Positions 34,091-46,023 of a DNA stretch of 64,000 bases are shown here, piece by piece; the first letter of the stretch is position 1; each line of letters begins with the position of its first letter. The position numbers and the translations under genes were made by a program. The stretch is from Achatina immaculata. Lineage: Eukaryota; Mollusca; Gastropoda; Stylommatophora; Achatinidae. Where the stretch lies: contig CM019719.1 of NCBI GenBank assembly GCA_009760885.1, positions 23,042,084 to 23,106,083 of the forward strand, in the 5' to 3' direction. The notes beneath the pieces were generated by a model. It was not told the origin of the DNA, made no database searches, and saw only the letters and a list, made by a program, of their open reading frames with translations.

Positions 34091-35165
34091 TAACAAAGAC
34101 GCTAAAGTGAAAACATTAACCTTTTATAGTCCTGTGTCAAACATGTGTTAAATGAAACAATTTTGGCGCTCCAATTTTCTGTTAAAAACGGGTTAATTAC
34201 AAATCAGAACACTTTATAAAATAATAGGAAAGGGATAAACAGCTTTATTCATTAACGAACAGACAGACTTGCGCCTTATTCTTACAAAAACATACCGGAC
34301 GAAAACATAAGAAAAGAAGAGGAAGTCTAAATTAACAAGGAAAAAAAAGGGGGGGGGGAGGGGTGAGAGGGGTATGTGACTTGTACCAAGCTGTATCTGA
34401 CTCTTTTCCTGGATTTAAAAGTTATCCATAGATGAATCCCAGATTTGGGGGGCTGGACTTCACCGAATACGATCCTGTATATATAAAAACTTACAGAACT
34501 CTTTATTGTGGAACTAATTAGCACAAGCCTCGTATATAACATATCAGGGATATTGTACATATCCAAAGTCAGCTGATATTTAAATATAATACTAGTTCAA
34601 AGAGAAACACTGTGAGAGTGGTAAAAGTCAAAGAGAAAGTGAGAAAGTCAAAGAGAAAGTGAGAAAATCTCCAATTTAAGGGAAGAGAAAGAATGAGCAA
34701 TGAGGTAAAGAAAGGAAAAAGAAAAAGTCAACTTCGGGAAAAGGATTACATTTTCTTTGAAAAGTTATATAGCGAGTCACGTGACTGTCGCACGAGTCGA
34801 AGCTGACTCACCAAGTTTTGCTTGAACCTGCTTCTTCTGATGACTCGCTTACTCACAACTCAACCTTCTTCTGCCCTGGTTGAGATGTTGAGTCACCCAC
34901 AATGCCCTAGGTCGCGTGGCCACGGCGAACTGTGAGCAAATATTGGTGATTAATAACAAATCAGACAACTAGAAGTTTCTTTTTCACGTTATTTATTATC
35001 GTTTTTTTTGTGGTTATTGTTTGAGATAGAACAATGTTTATTAGTTTCTGTGATGAGCAAAGTTATATGAAAACATATTTGTAATCGTGTTTCACTGCTA
35101 TTGTTCTATTTATAACGTTGTTATAAGTGGCTTTTTGTTTGTTTTGTTTACAATCTTACGTAGTA
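34091..35165. other. Unassigned sequence with palindromic E-box
   Basis: A 20-bp unit (gtcaaagagaaagtgagaaa) is repeated about three times at 34620-34680. GTCACGTGAC, a perfect 10-bp palindrome and the CLEAR/E-box consensus, is at 34776-34785, followed by several AP-1-like TGACTCA/TGAGTCA strings up to 34895. Whether this is regulatory or chance is unknown. Confidence 0.35.
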
Positions 35166-35490
35166 CGGATAGTCCTCGACTTACGTCTTATTCGAGTTAC
35201 GACGATCTGCAGTTACAACCATCGGCTTATTATGTTTCTTATGTATTAAGATAGGTTGAAATCCCACAAAGTACTTTTATATATCAATGTTAAGTGCTTG
35301 AAATTTCATGCTTTCTAACCTTCTGAAATAATGAACACGTTTATTAAGAGACGGATGATAAATAGCTTTTAAAATTAAAATGAATGGGAAACAATATCAG
35401 TGGAGGAAGGGTCGACTGAGATGAGATCCGACTTGGATGAGATTCGACAGGGTCGTCGAAATGGAACTTCGTCGTGAGTCGGAGACCATC
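35166..35490. mobile_element. pogo/Tigger-like MITE
   Basis: The left end is cggatagtcctcgacttacg. The right end on the opposite strand is gatggtctccgactcacgac; 14 of 18 aligned positions agree. TA lies just outside both ends. The tcctcgacttacg motif is reminiscent of Tigger-type termini. About 325 bp, no transposase. Confidence 0.65.
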
Positions 35491-35492
35491 TA

Positions 35493-36290
35493 TATTTCAT
35501 TTCTTAGTTTTGTCGGTCTTTCACTGTAGCGTGACCAGATTTCTAAGACATAAAAACGGGACATTCGTAGCAAATATAAAATAAACAAACAAACAACAAA
35601 CAAACAAACGGGACAAACCGGTACACTTGTGTGAAATGACATGTGACTGTTTTGCTAGTTAAAATAAACATATTTTATTCATTCCAAATCCCCTGGGAAC
35701 AACTGTGTTAAGAGCACACTTATCTTAACATAGTGTTTGTGAGACAGGGAACATAGATCTGTTTGCTTAAAAACTCTGACCTACCTCTGTAGCCCAGAAA
35801 CTTGTAGCAATCAACACTAATTGTAATTGTAATTGTTATTTTTGCAAAATGTAATGTCAGGTTGGTGGACGGATGGGGACATGGAGATCTCTGGCGGGGA
35901 TGAGGGAAGTCTGGTGTGAAACCAATGAATCCAGGACGTGACAAGCCTATGGGTCTTTACAACAATGGCTATCAGAATGATGTAAACAAAACAGAGCCAG
36001 TAGACTATAGGTGGCGGGGAATGGATATCATTGAAGCACTCATCAGATTCCTCATCTCAGAGTCAGAGTGTCTTTGTGGAACTGTCTCAAACCATCTGAC
36101 ATGGAGAAGGGGCTTAAGTACAGCCACCAGAGGCTGGAAAACAAAGTTTTGGCCAGGCCAGCCACACTGGCTTCATGGCAGTCCGAGCAAGACCACAGTC
36201 TGCCCTAGCAAGGAAAGGTGCTGAAGTCGGAGTTACCCAGCCAAAAGGCGCATCGCAAAAATCAGGGTAACACGCATTATCGCTAATGAA
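35493..36290. other. Sequence upstream of LINE-F; may include its 5' part
   Basis: The first part is AT-rich. From about 35950 composition shifts to match LINE-F, and 36000-36290 may be a decayed 5' UTR or ORF1 remnant. I cannot identify a zinc knuckle or RRM domain there. The element's 5' boundary is therefore undetermined. Confidence 0.4.
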
Positions 36291-36974
36291 ATGTCTATAT
36301 CTACAGTTTTCAAACATGGTGCTCGCCCTGTGAAGACTAACCAGGCAGGTGCAGTGCCGGGCCCCCTGCCTCGAAAGGGTCCACCCAATGCTACTGGAGG
36401 TCCTCTCAGTTCGTCTTGTGGAGTCAGGAGACATGAGAGTAGAGCTACTGGCCAAAAAATACAACAGAAGAAAACAGCCAAAAAGCAAGAACTTAAAATA
36501 ATGCAGTGGAATGCTGAGGGTGTCAGCAGTGTTAGAGATGGCTATAGCAAAAAGGTTGAACTAGAGAACATACTTTTTGCAGAGCAGGTAAGTATATGCT
36601 GCATACAGGAGACACACCTAACCAAAGATGCCGCCTTTAAAATCAGAGGCTACCAGTGTTTTAGATCAGACCGACAGGACAGAAGAAAAGGAGGAGTACT
36701 CACACTTGTTAAGAATAACATCAGCGCATGTCAGGTGGGAGTGTACATGGAAGGAGCCGAATACCAGATGATCCATCTAAAAAGTAGTAATACAGATTTC
36801 CACCTCCTTAACTATTACTGTCCTAATGACCGCCCACTTGCTTTAGGAACAATCCCACACAAAGAGAGACTGATGGTCTGTGGTGATTTTAACAGTCATT
36901 CCCAGAGCTGGGGCTATGACCACATAGAGGAGAGGAAGTTGAGAGCTGGCAGGATGATAATGGACTTCTCCTGA
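36291..36974 (+). pseudogene. LINE-F endonuclease domain (N-terminal part)
   Basis: After a basic, low-complexity leader, the AP-endonuclease fold starts at MQWNAEGVSS (about 36500). It continues with CIQETHL (catalytic Glu), KGGVLTLVK, and VCGDFNSHSQSWG (catalytic Asp/Asn, about 36880-36915). The frame stops at 36974. The next frame continues the same domain from about 36932, so a single-base deletion near the gaggagaggaag stretch is the likely cause. The SDHRPVF motif completing the domain lies downstream near 37106. Confidence 0.88.
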
Positions 36975-36985
36975 TCAACCAGCCA

Positions 36986-39402
36986 ATGGATGCCCCAACA
37001 TTTTACTCAAGGGCTTGGCATACAAAATCAACACCAGATCTGGCATTCCACTCTCCAGATCTGAAGTGGAACATTACACGTGAAGTTGGAAAACAACTTG
37101 GAGGTAGCGACCATCGACCAGTCTTCCTGACAATAGAAAATGAACTCCTTAACACCAGTAACCCTCTCCCCAGATGGAACTATAAAAAAGCAAACTGGAC
37201 AATGTACAGACATCGTACAGGTATCCTGGTGGGACAGCTGTCCATAGAAGGTAAGGATATTAACAGCATAGTGAAGGAATTCAATGCTTGTATCCTTCAG
37301 GCCGCTCGTGAAACCATTCCCAGAGGAGCTCGCAGGGACTATAAACCATACTGGTCTAGTGAGCTGGGAAAACTCCATGATGACGTGGAAGCAGCTAGAA
37401 AGCAAGCAGAAAATAGACCATGCCAAGAACACCACAATAATTACCAACATTCTAAGGCCAAATTTCAGAGAGCAAAGCTGCAAGCCAGACGGGAAAGTTG
37501 GAGAGAGAAAACAGAGTCCCTAAACTTTGAAAAGGATGGAAGGAAACTATGGAAACTAATCAAACAGTTAAATGATGAGAGTACTGGAAGAAGTACAAAG
37601 ATTACACTAATAGAGGATGGGAAAACTCTTACAGGTAAGCAGGTAGCAGATCACTTTGCTCGCATGTTTGCACAGGACTGCAACATTGATATCCATCCAG
37701 AGAAGGAGCGTACAGTGCGCATCGAGCCACAGAAAGAGGAGGAACAAGTCAGAAAAGTGGAGGTCATGGATGCACCAATCACACGCAGTGAGTTAGACCT
37801 AGCAGTTAGTAAACTGAAACCAAGGAAATCACCAGGACCAGATGGAGTGTCCAATGAAATGATCAAGAACCTGGGAATGGCAGCAATGGGAAAGCTGTTG
37901 GATATTTTCAATATGTGCTGGAGCACAGGTAAGTTACCTCAAATCTGGAAGGAAGCAAGCATGGTACCACTGCTAAAACCAGGGAAAAACAGTGATACTG
38001 CCTCCAGCTACAGGCCAATCAGTCTCACTAGCTGCCTATGCAAAACGATGGAACGCATCATTGACCTGAGGCTAAAATGGTACCTAGAAAGTGAAAACCT
38101 TCTCGTTCCACAACAAGCAGGATTTAGGCAGTACTACAGTACGGAAGATCAAGTGACCTATCTCTCTCAAGAGATTGAGGATGCATTCCAAGAGAAAAAC
38201 CTTGTACTAGCAGCGTGGATAGACCTGAAGAAAGCCTTTGATAAAGTATGGAAAAAAGGTCTGTTGTGGAAACTAAGAAACTGCAATGTGAATGGAAGAC
38301 TGTACAACTGGATAAATCCTATTTACACAATAGAAGAGCTAGAGTAGTAATGGATGGACACAAAAGCCAGAAAGTACTTCTGCGACACGGTGTACCACAA
38401 GGAGGAGTCCTTTCGCCTACACTATTCCTTGTATTCATTAATGACCTGGTCAAGGAACTTCCCTATGGAATCAAAGCAGCACTGTATGCAGATGATCTGG
38501 TCATGTGGTGTACAGATGAATATGCGACAGTTGCTACACAGAGACTCCAAAGAGCAGCAGACATCTTGACATCATGGACAAACAAATGGTGTGTAAGTAT
38601 CAACACAGAGAAATCAAGCACCACTCTGTTCACCCTCTCATCTAAACAGAAAGCAGGTAAGATCTTTGTAAATGAAATACCCTTAAGGATGGACAACCAA
38701 CCCACTTACTTAGGAGTGACTCTTGACTCAAAACTGACTTGGAAGCAACACATCAACAGTGCAGAAGCAAAAGCCAGAAGAAAACTAGCCATATTAAGAA
38801 AATTGAGTGGGACTACATGGGGAGCTAGTGAAAGAATCCTCAAGAATGTATATCAGCAAAGTATTCTACCACATTTAGAATATGGCTCAACATCTTGGTG
38901 CACAGCATCAAACACTACGCTGCATAATCTAGACAAGGTTCAAAATCAGTCACTACGGATTATCACAGGTGCCATGAGGTCCACACCAATAGTAGAAATG
39001 CAGAAAATAGTTGGTGTTCAACCGCTAAAGGAACGTAGAGACACAAAGGTCATGACCATGGGAGAAAAATTCCTTAGCTCTGTAAGCCATCCCCTGAAGG
39101 AGAGATTCAATAACTTGGCATTAGGACGGCTTAAAAGAAGCAGCTTCATTCATCAGGCCAAGCGTATGCGTAAGCTGATACCTGACCTTCCAACTGTAGT
39201 CACTCCATTATCATCTGTACCAGAGCATACACCATGGAAAGAAGCAGATTATACACAAATAACTATTCAGACTGAAGTGAAAGGTGTGCAGAATGGTGAG
39301 ATGCAGAGCAGTCTTGTAAGATCAACAGCCACACTTAGTGTTCTAGATGACAAATATCCATGTGACACCTGGATACGTGTGTACAGATGGATCTGCACAT
39401 AA
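36986..39402 (+). pseudogene. LINE-F endonuclease end and reverse transcriptase
   Basis: The first frame (to 38347) contains SDHRPVFLTI, a linker, then RT motifs: KSPGPDGVSNEMI, SYRPISLTSCLCKTMERI, QAGFRQYYSTEDQ and AWIDLKKAFDKVW (motif A Asp). A one-base loss near 38315 shifts to the second frame (to 39402) carrying HGVPQGGVLSPTLFL (motif B), the catalytic YADD in ALYADDLVMW (about 38478-38505), TYLGVTLD, and thumb sequence with PHLEYGSTSW. All catalytic RT residues are visible; only the frame breaks inactivate it. Confidence 0.92.
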
Positions 39403-40132
39403 TGCCATAAAGAATGGTGGGGCAGGAGCATATATTGAATATCCAAACAACACCATTGACAAGATTTCCATACCCACTGGTAAATACTGCAACAACTTTG
39501 ATGCAGAAGTTAGGGCAATTATTGCTGCAGTTGAAAAACTATCAGACTCCAGAATTGATACATGTCCTGTAGTAATTCTCACAGATGCAAGATCAGTACT
39601 GGAGGCTCTTCAGTGCAACAAACTACCAGACCTTAAGGATGCCTTGTCAAAAATTGGCTTACAACATGGAGTCACTTTGCAATGGATTCCCTCCCACTGT
39701 GGGATACCAGGCAATGAGAAAGCTGACCATCTGGCCAAAGAGGGCACTGAAATGGAGCAACCAGACATACCAATCACCTATAATCAGAAGAAAAGCATGA
39801 TAAAAACCTACAGGAAACCACAAACACCACCACATGATGACTATCACATGCTAAACAGAAAGGAACAAGTCACCATCTTCCGTCTCCGAACAGGACACAG
39901 CCGACTCCGAAATCATATGTATACAAAGTTTAAGGTTGGTACTACTAATCTATGTACATGTGCCCAGGTGCCCCAAACCGTGGAACATATCCTCCAGAAC
40001 TGCATCAACTACGAGACACTGAGAAATAATTACTGGCCCAGTGAAACCACTAAAGAAGATAAGCTCTACGGTTCCATACATGAGTTACAAAAAACAGTGA
40101 AATTTATCCAAGAGACAGGACTGCAGATATAG
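39347..40132 (+). pseudogene. LINE-F RNase H and C-terminal Cys/His motif
   Basis: RNase H catalytic residues are all seen: Asp in CTDGSA, Glu in AEVRAIIAAVE, Asp in LTDARSVLEAL, and the SHCGIPGNEKADHLAK segment with His and Asp. The C-terminal region has CTCAQVPQTVEHILQNC, a Cys/His cluster seen in I/Nimb-type LINEs. The frame is separated from the RT by a one-base shift near 39380 (the overlap is where the two frames run together). It ends with TAG at 40132. RNase H would degrade the RNA template during cDNA synthesis. Confidence 0.9.
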
Positions 40133-40241
40133 ACAGACAGTGCGAACGAAGAAGAAGAAGAAGAAAGATTCATTCCAAATGAACTAATTGCAACTAGTCA
40201 TAGCTTCGCGAAAAATAAATATAGGCTATTTACATATTTGA

Positions 40242-40565
40242 CGGTCTGGTTGGCTGAGTGGTTAGGCGCTCGGTTTACTAATCTGGTGGTACAGGGTTCA
40301 AGTCTCAGCAGTGGGATTTTTTTTTTCTGGTACACATCAAAAAGGCCCCGGGATCCATCCAACCTCTAGAAATGGGTACCAGAGAAATCTGGGAAGGTAA
40401 ATGTGGTCAGGCGTGATACTTAATAGGTGTGATACTTACCACATAGGCGTGATACTGACCACATCACACTTTCATGTGCCAAAGGTCCTGGAAATACGGG
40501 CCTAAAACCATGTCCCCGATATGCCTTAATGGCATGGAAACGGGGATTTTACCTTGACCTTAACT
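40242..40565 (+). mobile_element. tRNA-derived SINE (type B)
   Basis: A box TGGCTGAGTGG (40251-40261) and B box GGTTCAAGTCT (40295-40305) are 44 bp apart. A T-run follows at 40318-40327. The body shares gaaatgggtacc and ggcgtgatactgaccacatcac with type A. It ends catggaaacggggattttac. The aggygtgatact segment occurs three times in a row (about 40410-40455), a local amplification within the body. Confidence 0.86.
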
Positions 40566-42790
40566 TAGTCTCACATTAAAGTCGTCAAATTTTTGAAATC
40601 TTCATGAGACTTATGGTCCAGGACACACATAACTAATACCTTTGTCGTATTTTTTTCTAAGATGACAGAATGTATTTCAATATGCTTGGGCATTCTCTTA
40701 TGAAATTATAAAACTTCATACAAGACATCTCATTAAAATATGTTTTTGTTATTAATACTGCATGCACAGTTTAAACAGACAAGAGATTTCTTTCATCGGT
40801 CAAAAATTTGTTCATGAGTATGTGTCGCAGATATAATAAAACCATCTGTCTTATGGTGTCATTTCTTAGCTTGTCAAACGTAGTGACGTTTGCTGCATTC
40901 CTAAGACATCTTATTTCACATGTGGCTATTTTATTATGTTATTTCTTAGTAAGTGCCCATGTCTGGCACTTGTATCACAGTTGGTAAGAACGTGGTATTA
41001 ATTAGTTTCCTCTTAGTTTCAGGTTGGATGTTTGAGTGTGGTTGCAGTGGGAATAGCTGGCATACAACACCATTGGCTCTCTGTGTTCTAACATCAGTTT
41101 CTTTATCAGCCTTCTCATCTTCCGTGAACATGCCTTCTCTCTACAGGCGTTTCCTTGTGAGACAGTCTTAAAACAAAGCCCACAGTGCCAATTATTTTCC
41201 TAGAACTAATGTCTTCATTTTTACCTTGTTTCATTCCGCCTCTCACAAGTCTTTACGCCATATCTCTTCCATTGATCAATATTACATTCACATATATTCT
41301 TCACGTGATTCGCTTCACTGAGTAGTTCCTCTTCGCCTGTTACTTTCAGCACGTTGGTCCCAGTTTTGGATATACGTTGAACACTTCGTCATAGAGGATG
41401 GATGCTTGATAAAATCGCTTAAAGGTCGCAAAGCCCCGGAGAAGACATGCCTCAGTTTTCCAGGTACCTGAGAAAGATGCTGTAGAAATTGTTGACACTT
41501 TCACTGAACTTCACTGACGTATTTTATTTAATTCCTGTCATATTTTTATGTTAAGAAGTGCTAGCATATGATTGCCACGTTTCTTTTATACATAAATGAT
41601 TCATTTTTGTGTATTTTGATTTGAAATACCGATTTTAAGCATAGGTGCGGTTTTTTTGTGTGTGATTTGTATAGATAAAATAATTCTTGTTTTTGCTATT
41701 GTTTTCTTTTATTTTTAACTGTTTTGTACTTCAAAGAATGTTATATTTTACGGGTGATATTAGAAAACATTGAAATAAGCAGACAAATTTATCTTTATCT
41801 TATCTTTCATGTTAAATACCATAAATCATCATAAAATGATCCACGTGTGGGTAATAAAGTTCAAAATATCCAGTTGTTCACTCTTAAAATTATTCTTGGT
41901 CGCGCTGTTGGTTACAAAGTTTATTTCAATATTAATATTAGCTGCTAAAGTTAAGGGCATTATTAGTGATGGCGTTAACCGGTATTTAAATTACCGGGTA
42001 AAAAAAAAAAAAGAGAAAAATCTAAACTTTTGGAGTTCGTCGGGTACCGTAACCGGTTTATATTATTAAAAAAAACTGGTAAAAAGCAACCAGCGAAGTC
42101 TGTTGAAGAATAGTCGGGTAAGCGGACTAATGATGGTCAGTTTGTATGGAGGAGAGTCAGTCAGTACTGACCTTAGTTCCGCATGTGACCATTTTGTAAA
42201 GATTAGATCTCGCCACAACAGAAAGAACTAATTCTCGCTAATGTTCGTAAAATGTGCTTAGTTTTACTTTATAAAGGAAGAAAAAAAAGTATAATGTACC
42301 GAATGTTGTACTGAGAAAACGACTATTTCGGAAAGTAGCTCATGCAAGGTAAAAGATGGGTACACTTGTACCGGTTTCAAAAAGTTTTTGAAAAATCCAA
42401 ACGAAGTCGCTGGGACATTATAGATATTGTGTAGGCTTGAATTTATAAAATCACCAACAAACAAACCAACAAACCAGCAAACAAACAAGCAAACAAAAAC
42501 CCAAACCCGTGAAAATGACAAAACAAAATCATGTGAATCCAAGTTCCAGTTGCAAGACCGTTCCTTCTCTGATGCTGTTACCCCATTCTATAAATACTCC
42601 TCTGTTCTGATTGGCTACTAAATTTATCAGTGGCGTCAAATCTGCGTCATTTCTATTTTTAAAATTCGACACCACAATTAAGTCTGGCACAATTAAAGTT
42701 TGGATTCTGAGACTACTTGAGGTAGCTTTCATGATCCCAGTTTTTTTTTTTTTTTTACGAAACGAAATCTTCCGAAAACGAAATCAAAAC

Positions 42791-42849
<59 letters not shown>

Positions 42850-43394
42850 CGGAGACAGACACACACACACGTGGATGAACATTAGGAAAAAAAAGGCACC
42901 GGAAAATAATTAGAGATTGTTCCATTTGCTTTTCAACTGTTTTTATTCCACCGTTGTTCTATAGGATTTCCTTATGGCTACCAATGGAATTTGGCTACCA
43001 ATGCCACATGACTTATATCTTAATAAAGGATACATATCATGTGGGGGGAGGGGGGGAGAATATGTATCTCATTGCTTATCGGAAGTAACTTCTCAATGGG
43101 TTCCATCATCATGGCAAACATATGAATCAGATTAGTAATGATCAGTCGGTTTAATCACAAAAGTCTGTTTTCAGAAACCCCTTTCAGTTTGGCCCCCAGT
43201 GCTTCTAGCGAAATACTTAAAATGGTGAATCCGTGTCACCCGGATGTATTATTATGCTTCACTGTTGGCTCCACCCTAACGTGCGAACGCATGAACAGAA
43301 AATAAGCCGTCATAAAGTACAGTCATGCGCCAACTTAAGGCCAGCCGAGTTACAAACGTTTGTACTTATGGCCAAGTCCCCGTGCGTGTATTTA

Positions 43395-43458
<64 letters not shown>

Positions 43459-44520
43459 CACAATGTACGGTAACTAGCCAGTAAAAGAGAGTTTCGTTTC
43501 GGCAGCTCGCCCTTGATTCTCGGCTTCCTATTTTCCATTATCCTGCTATGGCGAACTTCTAACTTGTGAAATTATTTTTCATTTTTCATTCAATCCTACA
43601 GCATCGCGCCTGCTAAAGGGGCCCACTTGGTGGGTACGTAGTTTATGCATGCGGATGTGTGTACAATACTTGTATGGACATTTCTGAACATCACTGAAAA
43701 GTACTTGCAAAATGATTCCGTATTTAATGGGTGGGATTCATATTCTGTGATTAATTTTTTTCCCAGAGTTATGGCGAAAATGTTGCGATTTGTTAATTTT
43801 TTTAAAAACGATACTAAACATGTCTACTCATCTTGTCATATGTTATAGTAGTGAAATGTATTTAGTAGCTGACCTGCCCTATAGTAACCGACTTAAGGCC
43901 AGATCGACTTACATCCGGGTAATTCCGCGCCCCCCCCCCCACCCAACCACCCACCGACCCAAACACATACGCACACACACACACACACACACACGTACAC
44001 ACACACACACAATGCGGCAGTAAGTCGGAACATATTTTGATTTCCAGAGACAAACAATGAAAACCATTCGAATCTGACTAAAAAAGTGAGTGCGATCTAC
44101 CTGTTCTTGCAACTTTATTGTCGCTGAACTTTGCTCTCTTGATAAACCCTTTTTCCTTTTTTTTAGCAGTAAGAATGGCTGCTTTAGTGAGTGTGGTGTT
44201 TAGAGTCTCAATGATATGATGGGGGGGGTGGGGCATTATCTCTTCCATTTACCATATACTCTTATTAGGAAAATATGGGCACTAACATCATATCCTTATG
44301 TGCCTCTAAGGCATCTCAGGTTTACCTTATTATATCTAGGTCATCAAATGTTTTAGGCGATGGAAGATAAATAAGTTTCTTTTCTTGATGTATTTTCGTA
44401 CATAATAAACTCTTCTAAACTACATTTGTTGCTTCTGTTATCGCTCTAAGATATTCTGCGGGCTCTTCACTAGAATTTCGTCCAGAAAGATGAGATTTTC
44501 TTTTCTCTTGCTCGGATCAT
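40566..44520. other. Mostly unassigned sequence with microsatellites and MITE scraps
   Basis: A GA run lies at about 42796-42838, a TAA run at about 43396-43457 and AC repeats at about 43974-44010. Two similar segments, caacttaaggccagccgagt (about 43332) and cgacttaaggccagatcgac (about 43890), are probably pieces of a MITE. SINE type A 3' sequence (aaatatgggcactaacatca, then gtgcctctaaggcat) is at about 44268-44325. gttaaccggtatttaaattaccgg near 41970-41995 is an imperfect inverted repeat (shared core under 20 bases). No host gene is recognised. Confidence 0.4.
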
Positions 44521-44654
44521 GTCCACAATTTCACTTCCTGGTTATCTCGCCACTGTTCCTCAGCTTTGACGTGGCAGGTAATGGCCTGGGTCCTGCTTCA
44601 GTAGTCGAAAGAACTAGGGCATTTTCATACAACGTGACCTCACATCGGGCTTGC

Positions 44655-45215
44655 TTCTACACAGATCTAGCGTTATTTTACAATAACTTTATTTCCACAT
44701 AAGAGATTTTGCTTCATTTTACATAAAAGTTTATTTCTACATAGGAAATCTTGCTTCATTTTACGTCAAGTTTGTTTCTACATAGGAGATCTTGCTTAAT
44801 TTTACATCAAACTTTTTCTACTAGTAGGTCTTGATTCATATTCTTATCTTCTTATATCTTATATCCTTCCCGTGCCGTTAAACGTCACATAGGGCTCGCA
44901 AAGTAGTTCGCCAAATTTTCCTGTCTTCGGCGAGTCTTTCAACCTCATCAAAGGATTTTATGCCTGTTAATTTGGCCTCTCTTAACAATATCCTCTTCAG
45001 AGTTTCACGCGGTCTGCCTCTTTTTCTTTAGCCTGTTGTGTTCCACCTGGTAGCTGGTTTTGGGATTCTCTGATCATTTCTTCTCATCAAGTGACCAACA
45101 TATGTCCGTCTTGATTCATATTACATACAGTTTATTTTTGCATGGGATATTTTATTTCCTTATCATTAAGATTATTTCTAAATAGGAGACATTGCTTCAT
45201 TTTACACGAAGTTTC
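44655..45215. repeat. 41-bp tandem repeat split by a LINE-A fragment
   Basis: The unit cataggaaatcttgcttcat followed by tttacgtcaagtttgtttct occurs about four times before 44828 and about two times after 45108, with variants. The same arrangement is present in duplication copy 2 at about 46693-47250. Confidence 0.82.
44843..45107 (-). mobile_element. LINE-A 3' end with 15-bp target duplication
   Basis: About 265 bp of the minus strand matches the LINE-A C-terminus and tail (cttatatcttatatccttcc, gtgccgttaaacgtcacata). It is bracketed by perfect direct repeats GTCTTGATTCATATT (44828-44842 and 45108-45122). The left repeat abuts the LINE's simple tail and the right repeat its 5' truncation point, as expected for target-primed reverse transcription. 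The host site is a 41-bp tandem repeat. The coding remnant has a stop at the GRPR region (ttagcctgttgtg). Confidence 0.92.
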
Positions 45216-45408
45216 CAACCACAAATAATAACACAACTAGCATTTTTTTTTACTGTGAATAATTGGCATTACTCTGCAGTAATCTTAAGTCCGTTTCCAC
45301 CCGAATTCGCTAGGAATTCAGAACGAACAAGAAAGGAAGCGACAGTGTAAGGAATGAGGAACGTCTGATACATGACATTCTGTGTGATCAGCGCTGAAAT
45401 ATGCAGAC

Positions 45409-45448
<40 letters not shown>

Positions 45449-45751
45449 ACACGTAACTATATTCAGACCATAGAGCGGAATAAAGTTTGCATCATCTTTT
45501 GTGGATGAGTCACGCAGACACTGTGTGTCCTTGAAATACATTGACCCATTTCCAGTCTTTGTTTAAAAAAAAAAAGTGTTTTAGATAAATTCTTTTCTTG
45601 GGCAAATATTTTACAGAAAAAAAGCGTGTTTTTAAAAGTGTTCTGATCCTATACCTCTTTGGTGAATGATACTGGAAAAAGATCTTCTTCAAGGAAAGAT
45701 CTTAAAAAATATCTTGTCGTGGAGGCCCAAGTGGTTAAAGGATTAATATCG

Positions 45752-45906
45752 GGATGTTCCTTGACCTCTCAGCACACTAGAGGGTGATGTGATCAGCATT
45801 GCGTCCTGTCCACCTGTCCTTCTATTCCTCCAAAAGAAGCCAGGTACCTGTTTCTGTAACTGGGGCATCTTCGGCTGGTGTCGAAGCGCCGACCTTCGCC
45901 GTGAAA
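45752..45906 (-). mobile_element. SINE type A fragment
   Basis: On the minus strand: acggcgaaggtcggcgcttc (B-box region degraded), accccagt-like sequence, cacatcaccctctagtgtgc and tgagaggtcaagga, matching the SINE at 15.6 kb. The A box end is missing. A tRNA A-box-like aggcccaagtgg on the opposite strand at about 45723-45734 flanks it and may be another SINE scrap. Confidence 0.72.
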
Positions 45907-46023
45907 GTTGAGAGCATTATGTGACAGTGTGAGTAACAGGATGACGGAAGTAGTGATAGAAGAGTGCACATAGAACGATGTACAGAAAGTCTCAGTCCAG
46001 GTGGGAATTATGAACTGTGTACC

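Larger units (their letters stand above)
36291..40167 (+). mobile_element. LINE family F (I/Nimb-like) with endonuclease, RT and RNase H
   Basis: The most complete element in the window. In order on the plus strand it holds an AP-type endonuclease, a reverse transcriptase, an RNase H and a C-terminal Cys/His motif, then a stop at 40132 and a (GAA)n tail (about 40146-40167). RNase H downstream of RT is characteristic of the I/Nimb/Ingi group and of some Jockey-related LINEs. Frame changes near 36930, 38315 and 39380 each look like one-base changes, so the insertion is probably young. The 5' limit is unclear, and a separate ORF1 is not recognised. Confidence 0.9.

Noticed and set aside
36114..37926. 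Several minus-strand frames of 80-150 codons
   Set aside because: Antisense shadows of the LINE-F coding region.
43316..44035. One MITE spanning the two ctTAAGGCCAG segments
   Set aside because: The two segments are in direct, not inverted, orientation, so they cannot be the two ends of one inverted-repeat element.
45269..45692. Minus-strand frames of 90 and 60 codons conserved in the duplicate at 47283-47724
   Set aside because: Conservation is explained by the recent segmental duplication; one overlaps a GA microsatellite and neither has a recognisable domain.
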